Assembly: GCA_041389565.1 (NCBI GenBank)
Contig: JAWKRP010000033.1
Coordinates: 1-64,000 of the forward strand
Direction: 5' to 3'
Length of the DNA stretch: 64,000 nt
Origin: JACKEQ01 sp041389565
GTDB lineage: Bacteria; Myxococcota_A; UBA796; GCA-2862545
The notes below the pieces were generated by a model. The model worked only from the letters and a program-made list of their open reading frames with translations, searched no databases and was not told the origin of the DNA. Positions 49,459-58,007 of this stretch are shown here, piece by piece. A program made the translations under genes and the position numbers. The stretch's first letter is position 1, and each line of letters opens with the position of its first letter.

Positions 49459-50394
49459 CTACTCCAGCAACGCGGGGTCTTCGAGCGCGAGGGCCTCGCA
49501 GCTGGACGGCGCGCCGACCGGGCTGCACCCCGCCGGCTCGCCCCCCGGGATCTCCACCACGTAGCCCGTCTCCGGATGCGGGCTCGGGAAGTCGGTGGAG
49601 ATGAACGTGGCTCCACTCGCGAGCGCGGCATCCCGCCGTGACGTGTCGCCCGCACGCGCTTCCTCGGTGTCGGAGTCGGCGCGCGTGCGCACGAGGTGAC
49701 CGGCCGACACGACCTCCGCGATGCGGGGGTCGTCGGGGTTGTTCATCGAGTGGTACGCGGCCCACGGAGCGGCCAGATCCCCGAACCCGTCGAGGAACAG
49801 GGCGTCGGGCTGGACCTCGCGTGCAGTGGCGGCCCAGTCGCCATCGTCGTGGATGACGGGGATGAACGCGCCGCGCTGGCCCTCGAGCACCGGCCAGCCC
49901 GCGGACATGCCCGCCGCGACATCCGCGGTGGTGCCGCCGAGATCCCCCGGTGTGACGAGGTGTTCCGGGCCCAGCACGCTCGTGAGGCTCGTGTTCAGGG
50001 CCCGGAGCCGGTCGGCGGCGTTCTCGTCGTGCACCTGCTTGATCTCGAGCAGCACCAGCACCGGCAGGTGCGGCCCGAGCGTCTCGGAGCCCGTGAGGAG
50101 CGCCTGCAGACAGTCGTCGAACGCACGACACGTGGTGCCCTCGTCGAGCACCGGGATGTGGAAGACCTCCCACCGGTCGTCGACCCAGTTGAGGTCGAGC
50201 TCGAACTGCCGAACCCCGAGGTCGACCATCTGCTCGTCGAGCGGGCGATGCGTGTAGGCCCAGGCCTGCAGCGCGGCCGTCTCGATGTGGTAGCTGTTGT
50301 GCGTGCCGACCACCTGGGCGTCGTTGAGCGAGAGCACGTCGTCGAGGGGGTGCTCCCCTTCCGTGCAGGCCAGCAGGAGGAGCGCCGCGAGCAT
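49459..50394 (-). CDS. Ca2+-dependent phosphoinositide-specific phospholipase C-like lipoprotein
   Basis: The 311-residue protein has a lipoprotein signal (MLAALLLLAC, Cys10) and a PI-PLC-like TIM barrel: AQVVGTHNSYH with the first catalytic His at 32, VRQFELDLNW, and RWEVFHIPVLDEG with the second His at 79. It best resembles the bacterial Ca2+-dependent PLC1-like family. It would cleave phosphoinositides or other phosphodiesters at the cell surface. Start ATG 50394 overlaps the GGDEF gene stop by one base (TGATG). Confidence 0.85.
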   Translation of the reverse strand: MLAALLLLACTEGEHPLDDVLSLNDAQVVGTHNSYHIETAALQAWAYTHRPLDEQMVDLGVRQFELDLNWVDDRWEVFHIPVLDEGTTCRAFDDCLQALLTGSETLGPHLPVLVLLEIKQVHDENAADRLRALNTSLTSVLGPEHLVTPGDLGGTTADVAAGMSAGWPVLEGQRGAFIPVIHDDGDWAATAREVQPDALFLDGFGDLAAPWAAYHSMNNPDDPRIAEVVSAGHLVRTRADSDTEEARAGDTSRRDAALASGATFISTDFPSPHPETGYVVEIPGGEPAGCSPVGAPSSCEALALEDPALLE

Positions 50395-51287
50395 CAGCCG
50401 GGCGCCGGCACGACCCGGTTCCGGCCGGCGTCTTTCGCAGCGTACAGCGCGGTGTCGGCCTCTTCGACCAGCTCCACGCTCGAGGTGAGCGCTTCGCCGA
50501 CGCCCGTGGCGACGCCGACACTGACGGTGATCTTCAGCTTCTGGCCGGCGGCGAGGAAGGTGCGCTGCTCGACGATGCGGCGCAGACGCTCGGCCACCTG
50601 GCGACCCGGGAGCGAGGGCGTCTGGCGGAGCAGGAGCACGAACTCCTCGCCTCCCCACCGCGCGACCACGTCTTCGATGCGGCAGATGGCCTGGATGAGC
50701 TCGGCGATCTGGACGAGCACCTCGTCGCCTGCGAGGTGACCGTGGCTGTCGTTCACGAGCTTGAAGTGGTCGATGTCGACGAACAGCAGCGTGAGCGGCG
50801 CTTCGTGGCGACGGTGCCAGGCGACCTCGGAATCCAGGCGCTCCTGGAAGTGCCGCCGGTTCGAGAGGCCCGTGAGGGAGTCGCGCGTGGCGGACTTGTA
50901 GAGGTGATCGAGGAACTGACGCTCGATCTCGTCTTGCGTGCCGAAGCGCAGGATGAGGTCGGCTCCGAGCCGGATCCGATCGCCATCCTTCAGGGCCAGG
51001 GGCGACTTGCCGACCGTGCGCTCGCCCACGAACGTGCCGTTGGTGCTCCCGAGATCCTGGACCGTCCACCGGCCGTCGGTGAGCTGGAGCACGCAGTGCA
51101 CCCGCGACACACCGTCGTCGTCGAGCACGATGTCGGTGTCGATCGCGCGCCCGAGCACGGTTCCGGCCGGGCGCAGCTTGAACACGCGCCCGACCTTGCG
51201 GCCCGTCAGCACGACCACGCAGGGAGCGGCCTCGTCGGCCCTGTCCCCGCGCACGTACTGGATCTCGGTTGGCTCCTCTTCCGACAT
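50394..51287 (-). CDS. FHA-GGDEF diguanylate cyclase
   Basis: The 297-residue cytoplasmic signalling protein has an N-terminal FHA domain (~25-115: GRAIDTDIVLDDDGVSRVHC and LGSTNGTFVGE) that binds phosphothreonine. The GGDEF domain (~130-295) has metal Asp in VDIDHFKLVND and active site GGEEF at 212-216. An inhibitory RxxD site (RIED, 203-206) lies five residues before the active site, so the enzyme should be feedback-inhibited by c-di-GMP. It links Ser/Thr kinase signalling to c-di-GMP. A TATAAC element lies nine bases upstream of ATG 51287. Confidence 0.93.
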   Translation of the reverse strand: MSEEEPTEIQYVRGDRADEAAPCVVVLTGRKVGRVFKLRPAGTVLGRAIDTDIVLDDDGVSRVHCVLQLTDGRWTVQDLGSTNGTFVGERTVGKSPLALKDGDRIRLGADLILRFGTQDEIERQFLDHLYKSATRDSLTGLSNRRHFQERLDSEVAWHRRHEAPLTLLFVDIDHFKLVNDSHGHLAGDEVLVQIAELIQAICRIEDVVARWGGEEFVLLLRQTPSLPGRQVAERLRRIVEQRTFLAAGQKLKITVSVGVATGVGEALTSSVELVEEADTALYAAKDAGRNRVVPAPG

Positions 51288-51336
51288 CGTCTGGCCGTTA
51301 TACCCGCGTGGCCACCCACCATGCCAGGAGTGCTCC

Positions 51337-52203
51337 GTGAAGCTGCACCTCGTCGACGGGACCTACGAGCTGTTCCGCCAATTCTTCGGCCGACCCGGGG
51401 TCACCGGGCCGGACGGGATGGAGGTCGGCGCGGCCCAGGGCATCCTGCGCACGCTGCTCCAGCTGCTCGAGGAGCCGGGGGTCACGCACGTCGCGGTGGC
51501 GTTCGACGAGGTCATCGAGTCGTTCCGGAACGACCTGTTCGCCGGCTACAAGACGGGCGCCGGCATCGATCCCGTGCTCTGGAACCAGTCGCCGCTCGCC
51601 ATCGAGGCCTCGTACGCGCTGGGTCTCGCCACCTGGCCCATGATCGAGGTCGAGACCGACGACGCGCTCGCCGCCGCCGCCCACCAGTTCGGCGACCAGG
51701 TGGAGCAGGTGCTGATCTGCAGCCCCGACAAGGACTTCGCCCAGTGCGTACGCGGCGACCGCGTGGTGCTGAGCGACCGTCGCCGCGGCACGATCATCGA
51801 CGAAGCCGGCGTGGTCGAGAAGTGGGGCGTGCCACCGTCGGCGATCCCCGACTGGCTCGCGCTGGTCGGCGATTCCGCAGACGGGATCCCGGGAGTGCCG
51901 CGCTGGGGCGCCAAGTCCGCGGCGGCCGTGCTCACGCGGTACGGCTCGATCGACGCCATCCCCGACGATGCCGCCGACTGGGACATCAAGGTGCGCGGCG
52001 CCGCTTCGCTCGCCTCCAGCCTCGCGGAGCTGCGCGCGGAGTCGCGCCTCTACAAGCGTCTCGCCACCCTCGTCACCGACGTCGATCTCGGGTGCACGCT
52101 CGCCGACATCGAGTGGAAGGGCGCCGACCGCCCGCGCCTCGAAGCGCTGTGCGCCCGAATCGGGTTCGAGCGCTTCGTGGAGCGCGTTCCGCGGTTCCGC
52201 TAG
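51337..52203 (+). CDS. 5'-3' exonuclease (FEN/Pol I-type)
   Basis: This 288-residue nuclease resembles the N-terminal 5'-nuclease domain of DNA polymerase I and stand-alone FEN proteins such as ExoIX/Xni. Landmarks are LHLVDGTYELFRQF, FDEVIESFRNDLFAGYKTG, VETDDALAAAAHQF, the acidic SPDKDFAQCV and the helix-hairpin-helix DSADGIPGVPRWGAKSA. It would remove flaps or RNA primers. GTG 51337 follows CAGGAG. The stop overlaps that of the convergent gene within CTAG. Confidence 0.9.
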   Translation: MKLHLVDGTYELFRQFFGRPGVTGPDGMEVGAAQGILRTLLQLLEEPGVTHVAVAFDEVIESFRNDLFAGYKTGAGIDPVLWNQSPLAIEASYALGLATWPMIEVETDDALAAAAHQFGDQVEQVLICSPDKDFAQCVRGDRVVLSDRRRGTIIDEAGVVEKWGVPPSAIPDWLALVGDSADGIPGVPRWGAKSAAAVLTRYGSIDAIPDDAADWDIKVRGAASLASSLAELRAESRLYKRLATLVTDVDLGCTLADIEWKGADRPRLEALCARIGFERFVERVPRFR

Positions 52204-52745
52204 TTCCCGAGCATGCCCTTCTTGAGCGCCGCCGTGGGCGGGCTCGAGCCGAGGTACACGCTCCACAGGGCGCTCATGAAGCCGGTACCCTCGATGGTGC
52301 CCTTCTTCGCGCCCTTCACGGTGACCGTGGTGCCCGTTCCGGGCACGTAGTCGAGCACGATGGTGTCGCCGGACTGCACGGTCTCCATGTAGCCGTTGAG
52401 CTTCGCCAGCCCCGCGGCCTCGGACTCGGTGGCCTTCGCAGCCGCGAAGCCGTCGTCGAACGCTCCGGTGAGCTTCTCCTTGCCGACCTCGCTGTACACG
52501 AAGTGCATCACGATGCGCTTCGGCACGTCGTCGGCGATGATCTTCGCCGGATCGCTGCTCTTGGCCGGGAGGTACAGACCGCCGACGTACACGTCGATGA
52601 AGTACTTCTCACGAAGACCCATGCCGTTCAGCACGAGCGACTTGCCGCCGACGGTGGCGGTGTCGGGCATGGAGACCCCCGCCAGCTCGCCCGCGTAGGC
52701 AGGGTTGAACAGGAGCGATGCGAACAGGGCGACAGTGTGCAGCAT
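52200..52745 (-). CDS. Chalcone isomerase-like periplasmic protein
   Basis: The 181-residue protein has a signal peptide (MLHTVALFASLLFNPAYA) and a chalcone-isomerase-like fold: GVSMPDTATVGGKSLVLNGMGLREKYFIDVYVGGLYLP, PKRIVMHFVYSEVGKEKL and a C-terminal ALWSVYLGSSPP. In bacteria this domain is usually non-catalytic and may bind fatty acids. It starts at ATG 52745 without a Shine-Dalgarno; TAGGCT lies six bases upstream. Confidence 0.88.
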   Translation of the reverse strand: MLHTVALFASLLFNPAYAGELAGVSMPDTATVGGKSLVLNGMGLREKYFIDVYVGGLYLPAKSSDPAKIIADDVPKRIVMHFVYSEVGKEKLTGAFDDGFAAAKATESEAAGLAKLNGYMETVQSGDTIVLDYVPGTGTTVTVKGAKKGTIEGTGFMSALWSVYLGSSPPTAALKKGMLGN

Positions 52746-52751
52746 GGGGGC

Positions 52752-52757
52752 AGCCTA
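52752..52757 (-). promoter_or_regulatory. -10 element of predicted leaderless promoter (chalcone isomerase-like gene)
   Basis: TAGGCT on the minus strand, six bases (GCCCCC) from ATG 52745. A weak TTTCCT lies 17 bp upstream. Confidence 0.6.
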
Positions 52758-52796
52758 CCAGGGGTTGGGGAACGAGGAAACCCCGCCGACCCCACC

Positions 52797-53156
52797 CTAT
52801 TCCGGTGGAGGCGCCATCCACGCGTTCCGCACGGCCACGATCCCCATCCAGACCGCGATGAGCCCGAGCCCGCAGGCCTCCCGCACGACCTCCTCGCTGA
52901 ACACGCCTTGATCCGGAGAGCCCATCGGATTCGAAGACCCATCCCACGTGAAGTACAGGCGCAGCCCGAGGAACAGGCAGAACGCCGACCACACCGCCGC
53001 CTGGAGCCACGGGAGGGTTCGCACCGCCGACACCCCCGTGTACGCGGCCGTGAAGCCGTACGCGATCACCCAGGGGATCGGGTCGGGGTCGTTCAGCTGG
53101 ACGAGCGCGAACAGGCCGAAGATCCCGGCCACGATGAAGCTCACCCACCGCCACAT
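52797..53156 (-). CDS. TMEM220-like small membrane protein
   Basis: The 119-residue integral membrane protein has about four hydrophobic helices and the TMEM220 signature LFALVQLNDPDPIPWVIAYG. The function of this family is unknown. ATG 53156 lies in the 3' end of the upstream FAD oxidoreductase gene (16-bp overlap), preceded by GGGAGGACGC. It is the last gene of the outer-membrane protein-oxidoreductase unit. Confidence 0.88.
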   Translation of the reverse strand: MWRWVSFIVAGIFGLFALVQLNDPDPIPWVIAYGFTAAYTGVSAVRTLPWLQAAVWSAFCLFLGLRLYFTWDGSSNPMGSPDQGVFSEEVVREACGLGLIAVWMGIVAVRNAWMAPPPE

Positions 53157-54544
53157 GCGTCCTCCCACAGCTCGTCGGCCGCAAGGATGCCCGAGATCGC
53201 GCAGAAGCTCACCCACTGCCCGGGATGCGTGGCGCTCCCCGCCAGGTAGAGCCCGCGCACGAACGGCGACCGGTGCGCCAACCGCCCGCGCCGCATGAAC
53301 TTCGCGGTCATCACGGGGTTCATCGAGTCGCGGTACAGGAAGTGGCGCTTCCCCCACTCCACCGGGATGCGCGTCTGCACGATCTCGGCGTCCGACACGA
53401 CCTCGCGCCACCACGGCTCGTTCAGCAGGGCCCGCAGGTAGGCCCGCTGACCGGAGGGGCCGACCCGCTCGGCCCAGTCGTGCGCCACCGGGCCCAGGAG
53501 CCGCGCTCTGCCGGCCTGTTCGGGGTCGACCGCGCCTGGCGTCGCGAGCCCGCGGCACCACCCCGTGGGCGGGAGCCGGAAGTCGAGGAACCCGCCCGGA
53601 CGGGCCTCGCGAACGGTGAGGTAGGCCGCGACCCCGGGCGACTGGAGCGGGAGACCGGCGAGCTGGCGCTTCGCGCGCAGGGGCAGGTCGCGCACGAGCT
53701 CCAGGTAGGTGCCGATGCCCGGCGCGTTCGACAGGACCGAGTCGGCCGCGAGCACCTCGCCATCTGCGAGCTCCACGCCCACCGCCCGGCCCCGTGCCAC
53801 CCGCACCCGGCGCACGGGCCTCCCGAGCTCGAGCACGACCCCGGAATCGAGCGCCATGCGGTGCAGCTCGGCCACCACGCGACCCATGCCGCCCTGCACG
53901 GTGAACGCGCCCTCCGAGTGCACGATGGCGGGCACGAACGCGAGCGGGCTCGGAGCGCGATCGAGCGGCTGACCCGCGATGTGCGTCCAGATGCCGAGTG
54001 CGTCGCACACCTCGTCGGGCAGGCCCGACTCCCGCAGCACGGTACCGAGCGACTTCAGCAGGAAGGGCGCGCGGCGGAGCGCTCCGGCACGCACCAATCG
54101 CAGCGCGCTCGGCCGGGGGCCCCGCTGCAGCGGGACCAGATCGTCGTACACGGCGCGGACGCGCGCGATCAGGGCCCGGTACCGCGCGCCGCTGCCCGGG
54201 AACCGCTCCTCCAGGCGCGCGGCGGTCTCGTCGAGCGAGTCGTGGATCGCGACCGGCGGACCTCCCAGCCGAGCGACCCGGTACACCTCGTCGAGCCGGA
54301 GCAGCGTGACGGAAGCCTCCAGCTCCGCGCCGAGCTCGCGGAACGCCCAGTCGAGACCGGGCCGGTCGAGCAGGATGTACGGACCGCCATCGAACCGCAG
54401 CCCGTCGACCTCGAACGGTGCGGCGAGCCCCCCGACGCGATCGGACGCTTCGACGAGCCGCACGGATGCGCCCTTCCGCGCGAGGCGGATCGCGGCACTC
54501 AGCCCGCCGACGCCCGCTCCGACGACGAGCGCCTGCATGGTCAC
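53141..54544 (-). CDS. FAD-dependent oxidoreductase, phytoene-desaturase-like (CrtI/COG1233)
   Basis: The 467-residue flavoprotein begins with a dinucleotide-binding fold (ALVVGAGVGGLSAAIRLARKGASVRLVEASDRVGG) followed by the DGGPYIL region of carotenoid desaturases and amine oxidases. The second FAD contact lies near the end in VRGLYLAGSATHPG. A QGGMGRVVAEL segment corresponds to the conserved substrate-domain motif. It could act on a carotenoid, retinoid or sterol-like lipid; no phytoene synthase is nearby. GTG 54544 overlaps the upstream stop by 4 bp (GTGA), with an alternative ATG two codons downstream. Confidence 0.87.
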   Translation of the reverse strand: MTMQALVVGAGVGGLSAAIRLARKGASVRLVEASDRVGGLAAPFEVDGLRFDGGPYILLDRPGLDWAFRELGAELEASVTLLRLDEVYRVARLGGPPVAIHDSLDETAARLEERFPGSGARYRALIARVRAVYDDLVPLQRGPRPSALRLVRAGALRRAPFLLKSLGTVLRESGLPDEVCDALGIWTHIAGQPLDRAPSPLAFVPAIVHSEGAFTVQGGMGRVVAELHRMALDSGVVLELGRPVRRVRVARGRAVGVELADGEVLAADSVLSNAPGIGTYLELVRDLPLRAKRQLAGLPLQSPGVAAYLTVREARPGGFLDFRLPPTGWCRGLATPGAVDPEQAGRARLLGPVAHDWAERVGPSGQRAYLRALLNEPWWREVVSDAEIVQTRIPVEWGKRHFLYRDSMNPVMTAKFMRRGRLAHRSPFVRGLYLAGSATHPGQWVSFCAISGILAADELWEDACGGG

Positions 54545-56001
54545 ATCCCGAGCAGGACCACGACCTCGACGGTCTTGCCCTCTTCGGCCGTGAACGTCGC
54601 GGTGGCGCGCTTCATGCCGGACCGCACGCGAACGGTGTGCGTGCCGGGACCGACCGGGATCGTGATCTCGCCGTTCGGCTTCGTGCGCTGCGCGCGGTCG
54701 GGCACGCAGGTGGGCTCCTTGGACGAGAACTCGACGACCGCCTGAGCCACGGACTCGCCCGTGGGATCGACGACCAGCACGAAGGCCTCGCCGTACGTGC
54801 GCATCTCGAGCTCGACGACCATCTCGGCGTTCGTGGTGCCGACGTTCGTGATCTGCTCACCGACGAGGCACGGGCCCCACGTGGCCGTGCCCTTCCACAC
54901 GGAGTCGGGGTCGACCTCCATCGTGAACGGCTCGGACTCGGTGGTGACCTTGCGCTGCACGGGACCGTCGATCGTCAGCTCGGCGCCGACCTTCGGAGCG
55001 CCGTTCAGCGCGACCCAGGACTTCAGGGTGGGACGCTTGTCGGGACAGCCATCGTCGTCGTCGAGACCGTTCAGCGTCTCGGGCTCGTTCGGGCACGCGT
55101 CGACCTTGTCGACGAACCCGTCCCGGTCGGAGTCTCGCGGGCCTCCGACCGCTCCGAACCCACCGCCGATGAACACCCGGACCGACGACGCGCCGACCCC
55201 CTGGGTGAGCCCCGTGGCCGCGCCGCCCGTGAAGTGTGCGCCGTCGCCGGCATAGCGGAGGGCGGCCGCGACCTCGAGCGGAGCGCCCGTGCTCCCCACG
55301 CCCGTGGAGACCGTGGGCAGCTTGCCGTACACCTCGGCGTTCAGGCCGAGCGTGTCGTCGAGCATCGCGCCGAACGACGCGCCGTACAGCACGGCGTCGG
55401 AGTTCGACAGGTTGCCGAGCTGGACGGTGCGCTCCACCTGGTAGCCCCCGTTCAGCGATGCCGTGACGGGCCCCCCTTCGATCGTGGCCGCCAGCACGCC
55501 GCCCCCCGCGACGCTGTTGCGCCCGAGGTACGGGTCGAACACGCCGCTCGGCAGGTCGACGTGGGGGACGAGCGCGAGCCCGAAGCCGTGGGTGTCTTCG
55601 GGACGCAGGAGCACGCCCATCACGGCGATGCGCGTGTCTCCGACGCCGAACCCGGTGGTGGCCGTGCGGTCGAGCTCGAGGCCCGTGTACCCGTACAACG
55701 GCGCGGCGACGTCGAACCGGATGCGCTCATGGGGCGCGAAACCGGCGGAGATGTTGAGCGCGAACAGGTTGTCGAGCAGCGGGACGCGCGCGCCATCGTC
55801 GGGATCGACGGCCACGAGGGGCGTGCGGGCGTACTCGAACAGCGCGCCCACGAACGCGTTCCCGGCCTGGAACGACCCGGGACGCTGGACGACCAGGGGA
55901 TCCCGCGGGTCGGCGTCGTAGGCCGCCAGCACGAACCCGTGCGCGTCGATGTCCTGCGCGGAGGCCGACGCCAGCGCAAGCATCCAGAACGACAACCGCA
56001 T
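54541..56001 (-). CDS. Outer-membrane beta-barrel protein with thrombospondin type 3-like Ca2+ repeat
   Basis: The 486-residue protein has a signal (MRLSFWMLALASASA) and a beta-barrel-like region (~20-270) with alternating hydrophobic strands. A calcium-binding type 3 repeat follows (DSDRDGFVDKVDACPNEPETLNGLDDDDGCPD, ~295-330). The C-terminal part consists of Ig-like beta domains and lacks the OmpA peptidoglycan-binding domain that usually follows such repeats in Myxococcota. ATG 56001 follows GGGAGG. Confidence 0.82.
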   Translation of the reverse strand: MRLSFWMLALASASAQDIDAHGFVLAAYDADPRDPLVVQRPGSFQAGNAFVGALFEYARTPLVAVDPDDGARVPLLDNLFALNISAGFAPHERIRFDVAAPLYGYTGLELDRTATTGFGVGDTRIAVMGVLLRPEDTHGFGLALVPHVDLPSGVFDPYLGRNSVAGGGVLAATIEGGPVTASLNGGYQVERTVQLGNLSNSDAVLYGASFGAMLDDTLGLNAEVYGKLPTVSTGVGSTGAPLEVAAALRYAGDGAHFTGGAATGLTQGVGASSVRVFIGGGFGAVGGPRDSDRDGFVDKVDACPNEPETLNGLDDDDGCPDKRPTLKSWVALNGAPKVGAELTIDGPVQRKVTTESEPFTMEVDPDSVWKGTATWGPCLVGEQITNVGTTNAEMVVELEMRTYGEAFVLVVDPTGESVAQAVVEFSSKEPTCVPDRAQRTKPNGEITIPVGPGTHTVRVRSGMKRATATFTAEEGKTVEVVVLLGM

Positions 56002-56065
56002 CCTCCCAGGTCAAGGATCGCTACGTTACCCAAGGCGGCTCCCCGTGCACAGCGCTGGACCCTAC

Positions 56066-57043
56066 ATGTCCCCTTCGGCAGACCCCACCCGCGGCACCCG
56101 TCTGGCCTGGTCCGCGCTCTATGCGCTGGAGCACTTCGCCGGACCGGGAGCGCTCTCGGATCGCGTGCGCGGCCTGCGGAGCTCGGTCGCGGGCGCGCCG
56201 GGTCCCGAGCCTGCGGTGTTCCGTCCGGTGCCCCGTGTGCGCGACCTCGATCGCGCGCGGTTCCTCGCGGAGTACGTCCGGCCGGGCCTGCCCGTCGTGC
56301 TCGAGGGGGCCGCGGCCCACTGGGCGGCCGTGCGCACCTGGAGCCCGGAGTCGTTCGCCGAGCGGTTCGGCGACCACCCGGTGCGTCTGATGAACGCGGG
56401 TGTCGAGGACTTCGCGGATCCCGAGGGCTGGAAGCCGATCCAGCGCACCGTGCTGCTGCGCGACGTGATCCGGTCGATCGCGAGCGGAACGGGCGAGTAC
56501 AGCCGGTTCCTGCCGCTCCTGCACGACTTCCCCGAGCTCGCACGCGACTTCGACGAGGCGTGGCTCGCGAGCCTCCGCAACCGCGTGGCGTCCGGGCGGA
56601 ACTACCAGCTGTTCATCGGCGGTCCGGGCTCGAACACCGCTCTGCACAACGCGATGGGCAGCAACCTGTTCGTCGAGGTGTACGGCGAGAAGCGCTGGCG
56701 CATCCTGGGCACCGCGCTGACGCCGCGGGTCGACCCCGAGATGGCCCGCTCGCCGTACTTCTTCAGCGCGCTCGACCTCGAAGACCCCGCACTCACGGGG
56801 CTCTCCGGCTGGGAGACCGTCCTGCGCCCCGGCGACGTGCTGTACAACCCACCCTTCTACTGGCACCAGGTGCGCAACCTCACGGCCACCATCGGGGTCG
56901 GGTTCCGCTACTACGCGCCGTCCGCGATCCTGAGATCGAGCGCCACCCTGGCCCTGCTCACCCTGGCGTCGCGCAATCCACCCATCTGGATGGCCGTGCG
57001 CGAGAAGCGCGACTTCACGAAGGTGTTCGCGCGGGCCCGCTGA
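56066..57043 (+). CDS. Cupin-like JmjC (cupin_8) protein with HxA in place of HxD
   Basis: The 325-residue protein resembles JmjC-type Fe(II)/2-oxoglutarate oxygenases: PVVLEGAAAHWAA, a double-stranded beta-helix with TALHNAMGSNLFVEVYGEKRWRIL and distal WHQVRNL (His267). In active hydroxylases the first ligands read H-x-D; here they read H194-N-A196, so the carboxylate ligand is missing. That can mean an inactive fold or, as in non-haem iron halogenases, an open site for halide. ATG 56066 is chosen; an in-frame GTG at 56045 is possible. The next gene starts 19 bp downstream. Confidence 0.8.
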   Translation: MSPSADPTRGTRLAWSALYALEHFAGPGALSDRVRGLRSSVAGAPGPEPAVFRPVPRVRDLDRARFLAEYVRPGLPVVLEGAAAHWAAVRTWSPESFAERFGDHPVRLMNAGVEDFADPEGWKPIQRTVLLRDVIRSIASGTGEYSRFLPLLHDFPELARDFDEAWLASLRNRVASGRNYQLFIGGPGSNTALHNAMGSNLFVEVYGEKRWRILGTALTPRVDPEMARSPYFFSALDLEDPALTGLSGWETVLRPGDVLYNPPFYWHQVRNLTATIGVGFRYYAPSAILRSSATLALLTLASRNPPIWMAVREKRDFTKVFARAR

Positions 57044-57062
57044 CGGCGGTTACGCACGGGCC

Positions 57063-58007
57063 ATGTTCGTGTCCGCGATGCTCGTGCTGGCTGGCTGCTC
57101 TCCCGACCTCCGGGTGGCCGAGAAGCGCCAGAAGGAGCTGGAGATCGAGCTGGCGGAGCTCGACCGCGAGGTGCTGGAGCTCCGGTCCACCCTCGAAGAC
57201 GCCGGGATCGAGGTGAAGGGCAAGGGTCGGGTGCGTGCCAAGGCGAAGGGGCGCGGGCGCAAGGCCCGTCCGTCCGCACCGCCCGAGGGAGCGAACCAGA
57301 CCCCCACGCGCGAGCGCACGGCGGATGCCGGTGTGGCCATCGAGCGCACCGGAACCCCGATCGCGCTCTCCATCCCGGGCGCCCCCGAGCGCGTCGAGAC
57401 CACCGCGTGCGGGTATCGCCTGGAGGTCCCGAGCCTCAAGGGGATCTCCGACTACCCGCTCAACAGCCGGGGCCTCGGGAAGTCCGGCCCCGTGCTCCTC
57501 GAGCTCGACGGCGTGCCGCTCGAGCCGCACGCGCTGCCTGCGGACTTCGAGCAGCGGTGCGGCGGTGCGTTCCGGCACGCGGGCACGGTCGTCCTGTTCG
57601 CGCCCCCCGAGCCGGTGGAGCTGGGTTCGAGGGTCCCGTCCCTCTCCCTCGATCCCCGCGTGCCAGTGCCGCGCGGAGACGATGGGCGCCCGATGTACTG
57701 GGTGTATCCGGGCACCGAGCTGGTGGTCCGCATCGACCGGTGGGACCCGTCCTGGGGCCCCGCGGAAGCGTCCGTCGTCGCGCTGGTCATGGGTCCCGGC
57801 AGCGCGACGTTCGACCTCGACGGGGCCGTGTCCACCGGGGCCGGAGCGACGAACCTCACCGAGAGCCTCGACGGCGCCGGTCCGTTCACGCTGAAGGTGC
57901 GCTCGGATCCCGACGGTCCCTTCGTCCTCCTCGACGCGCTGACCATCGGCAACCCCGACGACGCCGTCGTGGTCACGGGAGGTCAGGCATGGCGCGCAGC
58001 CCACTGA
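57063..58007 (+). CDS. Hypothetical coiled-coil lipoprotein, 314 aa
   Basis: The product has a signal MFVSAMLVLAGC (Cys12) followed at once by a coiled coil (~20-50, EKRQKELEIELAELDREVLELRSTLE) and a basic Lys/Arg-rich spacer. A globular beta-rich domain of ~220 residues with Cys in TACGYR and QRCGG completes it. No family is recognised. The lipid-anchor-plus-coiled-coil layout is shared with the hydrolase encoded next, so both may occupy the same membrane-proximal place. It overlaps that gene by 19 bp. Confidence 0.75.
   Translation: MFVSAMLVLAGCSPDLRVAEKRQKELEIELAELDREVLELRSTLEDAGIEVKGKGRVRAKAKGRGRKARPSAPPEGANQTPTRERTADAGVAIERTGTPIALSIPGAPERVETTACGYRLEVPSLKGISDYPLNSRGLGKSGPVLLELDGVPLEPHALPADFEQRCGGAFRHAGTVVLFAPPEPVELGSRVPSLSLDPRVPVPRGDDGRPMYWVYPGTELVVRIDRWDPSWGPAEASVVALVMGPGSATFDLDGAVSTGAGATNLTESLDGAGPFTLKVRSDPDGPFVLLDALTIGNPDDAVVVTGGQAWRAAH

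Noticed and set aside
53141..54544. Carotenoid biosynthesis cluster
   Set aside because: Only the desaturase-like FAD protein is present; no phytoene synthase, cyclase or GGPP synthase occurs in the window.
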